Below are positions 60,645 through 64,000 of a stretch of 64,000 nucleotides of DNA, one piece after another. The notes below the pieces were generated by a model that worked only from the letters and a program-made list of their open reading frames with translations, was not told the origin of the DNA and made no database searches. This DNA comes from Druceiella hillmani (taxonomy: Eukaryota; Arthropoda; Insecta; Lepidoptera; Hepialidae). The translations under genes and the position numbers were made by a program. Each line of letters begins with the position of its first letter. Positions within the stretch are counted from its first letter, which is position 1. The DNA is taken from the NCBI GenBank assembly GCA_039881145.1, contig JAYKKI010000138.1, positions 2,782,001 through 2,846,000 of the forward strand. The letters run 5' to 3'.

Positions 60645-63465
60645 CAAGAAGTTACGCAAACTTTGTAAAAAATCTTTTCATCTAAAATTACAGTAGCGTA
60701 GTGGGATTGTATCCCTTTTAAATAATATAATGTCACATGTAAGTGTTACTTTCAAAGTAAAATTTTAAAAATCATTTTTAAATTTTGAACTGCCTAAGAA
60801 TAAGCAAGAGACAATTTTCTCTTTACTTCATATTTCCATTCATCAATACCTTTTAGTATTTCAGTTTTAAGAAGTATAGTTGTTGAATTTTTACATTGTT
60901 GCTAAAATATAATTCGAAAATAATCAGTGATAGCTGAATAAACAATGAAAATGCAAGCTGTGATATTGCTTGAATCTGACCATTGACAATTATGAATGTC
61001 GACCAATTCTTTTAAATAGTTCAATTAAATAGTTTAAAATTTCGAACTTTTCTTTGTTCATCAAAAAACACGAAATATGTATATATTTCGTATCAATTCG
61101 GTATTATTTAAAACAAAGCAAAAGTCTCATTACGGACGGTCTCAAAAGAGTACATTCTATTTATTGAGATAATTTTGAGGAGACGCTATTTCTTTCACCA
61201 CTTTCGCCTACGTCTTTTTTATTTTTTGTTATAAATTACTAATGTTTATTTTTAAATTAACGAAACTTATGAAAACATTCACTTTTATTTTACCAAATAT
61301 GCCTAAAGATATAAATATAGTATTATACTTGAAAGATAGCAAATATAATATTAACCATTGGTTGTTTGTTAACTGTGGGCTAATATATACTAAGATAACT
61401 CGCTGCAAGTCATAGTAAAAATCCTACAAAAAATCTCCATGTAGATCTGAATATTACATAAGTTAATGAAAAGGAATATACCAGTATATAGATCTCATGG
61501 AATTTAATTCTTTTTTGGGATCTATTGTATTTGTGGTAATCTTGTTTGATCTTTTGTAATGTACAATATTTTTTTTCAAATATAGACTTTTCCATAGTCA
61601 TATTTAAAAAAAATATTAAATAGAAAAAACTAAAAATATTTGATGGCAAAAATTAACGAACGATATTTGTGACATTAATAAATATTTTTAAAAATTTACG
61701 CTATTTAAATGGTTAATATATATAATTTGATTGTATCAAATTATTTCAGGTAATAATATTATTTTAGGTCCAGGAAAATATATATTTGAGGAACTTTTTT
61801 TTAACTTCCGCAATTTGATTAAATTCGTGACGTACGTTTTAAGAAAGGTCTAGACAACCGCGAAAGGAGTAATAGTGGATCGACTAGGCCGTGACTAGAA
61901 CGAAGATTTCACGCTTTACCGATCTTTCATCAATGGCTATGTCTAACCCGGTAGACAATGTTAAGAAAGTTCCACAAGACAATTGTTCACCGACGCTTCT
62001 TTAATATTATTAACTTGCATATTCTCTTTATCTTTTAATAAATATTTGTAATATTTTCAAAATGTTACCTTCTATCTCTATCATAAACTCATACCCTATT
62101 ATCCATAAAGTAATTTAAATACACTTTTTCTTATTGAAAAAATTTTCTTAGTATATGTAAATGTTTTAAACATAACAATTTTATTACAAAATAAACGTGA
62201 TTATACAATAAATATACTAACTTTTCCAGCATATCGCTTTTTTGTCTTTTTAGACCCCATAATTAACATTGGAAGCGTTATTTATGTCGCAGACATGAAA
62301 TTGTGTTGATTTTCTAATAATTTCAAAGAACGACTTAAAAAAATCGAGTTTTTTTCTATATCTTATCTCACAATTTGGATAAAGAATTGTTTATTTTAAT
62401 CTAAAAGTAGAAAAAAAATTACTTCCCAATCTATTAGTTCGGGGTTTAAAGTTCAGTACTTTAGTGCTCCGCGCTACTTCCCTTTTTCCAATTTTTTGTA
62501 GTAATTATTTAAAAATCTGGCAAGAATGAGTAGAACTTGCGCTACGAGGATTCCGTAGACATTTAGCCATTTATTTATATTTAAGGGCACGTAATAATTC
62601 TATTAAAATATTTACAATAATTAATTTTTGAAAATATAAATATTTTACCCACTATATTCTTCATGGGTAAAAAATTATGACGCATATTTATAAATTATGA
62701 AATTAAGACAATTGATATTGGTAATGATCTAATCACCAGTTCGTACATGATTTTTGGCTCGGCAGTTTTATAAATAAGGAGGATGCTATACAAAATTTAT
62801 CTTCGCATAATTTTTGAATAGGTTTTTAAATGTTAAACTACATAAAAATTTTTTTTGTATTTTTCATAATAACACTTTCAAATGATACAATAAACACTTT
62901 CAAATGATGCTCCATATGACATACAAACTTAAAAAAAACTTTATGACATTTATTCTCTCTTTAATTTTTATATGAGTATTTTCAACAAGACAGTTATTGT
63001 AAAATATGTGCACTAAAATATGTTATGTGAGTTAATATATGTGAGCTACTAGGCCAAATTTGAAGTTTATGCGTCACGTGGTTTCTAAGAAAATAGACTG
63101 TTAATATAGAAAAATGAAAATAATATGCCTACTATATGTTTCATAGGCCTAAAAATATAGTGCATATTGCAAAAATGATGACATCTAGAATAATCCGTTC
63201 AGCTTTTCTAATCTTTGCGTGTGTACCTAAAAATCCATTTTTTTTTCACTGTATGAAATGAGTATTTTTCCAAAAAAAGGAGTTTGTGGAGCTAGTACTT
63301 TTCTAATTTAACATTAATGCAGTCTTAAATAACAAAACACAAAACCATTTCTCTAAAGACAATCAAATAATAAAACTCGAGACAATTTCTACAAATAAAA
63401 AAACATAAGCCAATTTCTAGAATACAATTACATAATAGAACTTGACACAATTTTTACAAGACAGC
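60645..63465. other. AT-rich stretch, no supported gene
   Basis: A less AT-rich block at 61830-61990 (gtggatcgactaggccg, ggctatgtctaacccgg) is not recognised. A 16-bp direct repeat, aacactttcaaatgat, occurs at 62871 and 62893. A segment near 63167-63232 resembles 6700-6765. The 79-codon minus-strand frame at 61410-61649 is within chance. Confidence 0.45.
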
Positions 63466-63469
63466 ACGC

Positions 63470-63740
63470 AAGTAAACGATTGCTACCCTCGAGCACTCTG
63501 CTATGCAACCCCCGCCATCAGACGACCATGACGCATGAGCGACGGATGCATGATGCGTCAACATCCAGTGTAGCACTCGTGGGAATTCCACATCCCACAG
63601 CGGTTGACGCAGAAAAGCAAAGAGCGGATTCGTCGCAGGTCTATTTACAGACTTCCAAACTTCCTTACATCCAAATGTTAAAACAACGTACCTCGGCATG
63701 AGAAAGTCCTCGGCAATGTACCTCGGCATGAAAAAGTGAA
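63470..63740. other. ~50% GC island, open on both strands
   Basis: This is an abrupt GC-rich block. The minus strand is open for 91 codons (63454-63729: NRPATNPLFAFLRQPLWDVEF, less its last residues, is the best-looking part) and the plus strand for 73 (63480-63701). GC-rich DNA has fewer stops, so this alone does not show coding. The right edge holds a 30-bp-period duplication: gtacctcggcatgagaaagt at 63688 and gtacctcggcatgaaaaagt at 63718. I do not recognise it. Its abrupt edges suggest an inserted element or a conserved exon. Confidence 0.35.
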
Positions 63741-63904
63741 CAAAAGTTGCGGAATATGCAACATTTAATATGTCGTTGTGAGGCCTTTTAGTCTAGACTA
63801 ACATCACATAACTGTCACTGCGCATCGCGCTGCTCCATCAAACAAGTTAATATTCAAGTCTGACAAATTATGTTCAAAATAATACTTACCTCGTAAATAC
63901 ATAA

Positions 63905-63985
63905 CGGGCTTGACTTAATGTTCCACCTATTTCTTTGAAAAAAGTTTTTTACACCCGCGCGAGCAGTCATTGGCAAGAGCTAGTA
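63905..63985 (-). mobile_element. Retroposon start fragment
   Basis: Read on the minus strand it begins 'aatactagctcttgcc', continues through a CG-rich 'gctcgcgcgggtg' and then 'aaaacttttttcaaagaaat'. This is the usual opening of short RTE-type retroposon copies in insects, similar in kind to the one at 29.25 kb. A consensus donor-like string (acgag/gtaagt, minus strand, about 63893) follows but is likely incidental. Confidence 0.5.
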
Positions 63986-64000
63986 TTTATTATACACAAA

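Noticed and set aside
63860..63900. Minus-strand splice donor acgag/gtaagt as part of a gene
   Set aside because: The upstream 'exon' is the start of a recognisable retroposon-type fragment, so the donor is probably incidental.

Overview
The window is very AT-rich eukaryotic DNA (about 70% A+T by eye). It has long (TA)n runs, decayed retrotransposon ends, minisatellites and foldback elements, and no protein-coding gene that I can identify with confidence. There is no operon layout, no ribosome binding site, and no tRNA or rRNA gene that I could see. Several repeat pieces match, from memory, short retroposon ends that are common in insect genomes and especially in butterflies and moths. These are the 'actagctgtgcccg...' start, the 'attcagtggttta...ttataatatta' tail, the 'cctcctttttttgaagtcgg' tail and the tandem units built around 'ccctgacctggtcgatgat'. 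I therefore infer an insect, most likely Lepidoptera. The setting is either intergenic or the inside of a large intron. None of this could be checked against a database.

Layout. 0-8 kb: AT-rich filler, a 3-unit tandem array (3.7-4.1 kb) and the first TA tract. 8-8.7 kb: two weak candidate small genes. 9.2-13 kb: a hairpin, a 299-bp tandem duplication, an inverted repeat and retroposon fragments. 13.5-14.6 kb: a motif-rich possible regulatory patch, then possible decayed coding pieces. 16-19 kb: TA tracts. 19.25-20.50 kb: a 1.26-kb foldback element with arms of about 450 bp and about 94% identity, the most striking structure here. 22-25 kb: TA tracts and small direct repeats. 25.5-27.6 kb: a retroposon fragment and a 112-bp, six-copy minisatellite. 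28.7-29.4 kb: a diverged duplication and a retroposon start. 33.5-34.2 kb: a less AT-rich island with a possible mini-exon. 40.3-43 kb: a possible regulatory island, a 208-bp duplication, an open frame and a 130-bp array in the opposite orientation to the one at 3.7 kb. 44.4-46.4 kb: an inverted-repeat-bounded segment, a retroposon copy, a hairpin and a spacer-free palindrome of about 227 bp. 48 kb: a decayed 45-bp (15-codon) repeat reading frame. 49.4-50 kb: two TA tracts. 51.85-52.07 kb: a GC-rich minus-strand open frame. 53.3-58.5 kb: three compact hairpins. 59-64 kb: mostly filler, ending in a roughly 50% GC island and a retroposon end.

No genes can be shown to work together. What stands out is the density of inverted repeats: one long, one medium and about seven short, several with near-perfect arms. 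They could be foldback transposons, template-switch products or templates for hairpin-derived small RNAs. Most of the longer open frames are within what chance predicts. At this composition I estimate a stop frequency near 0.08 per codon, which gives roughly one frame of 110 codons or more and dozens of 60-80 codons. Open frames are therefore annotated only where composition or repeat structure adds something, and always at low confidence.
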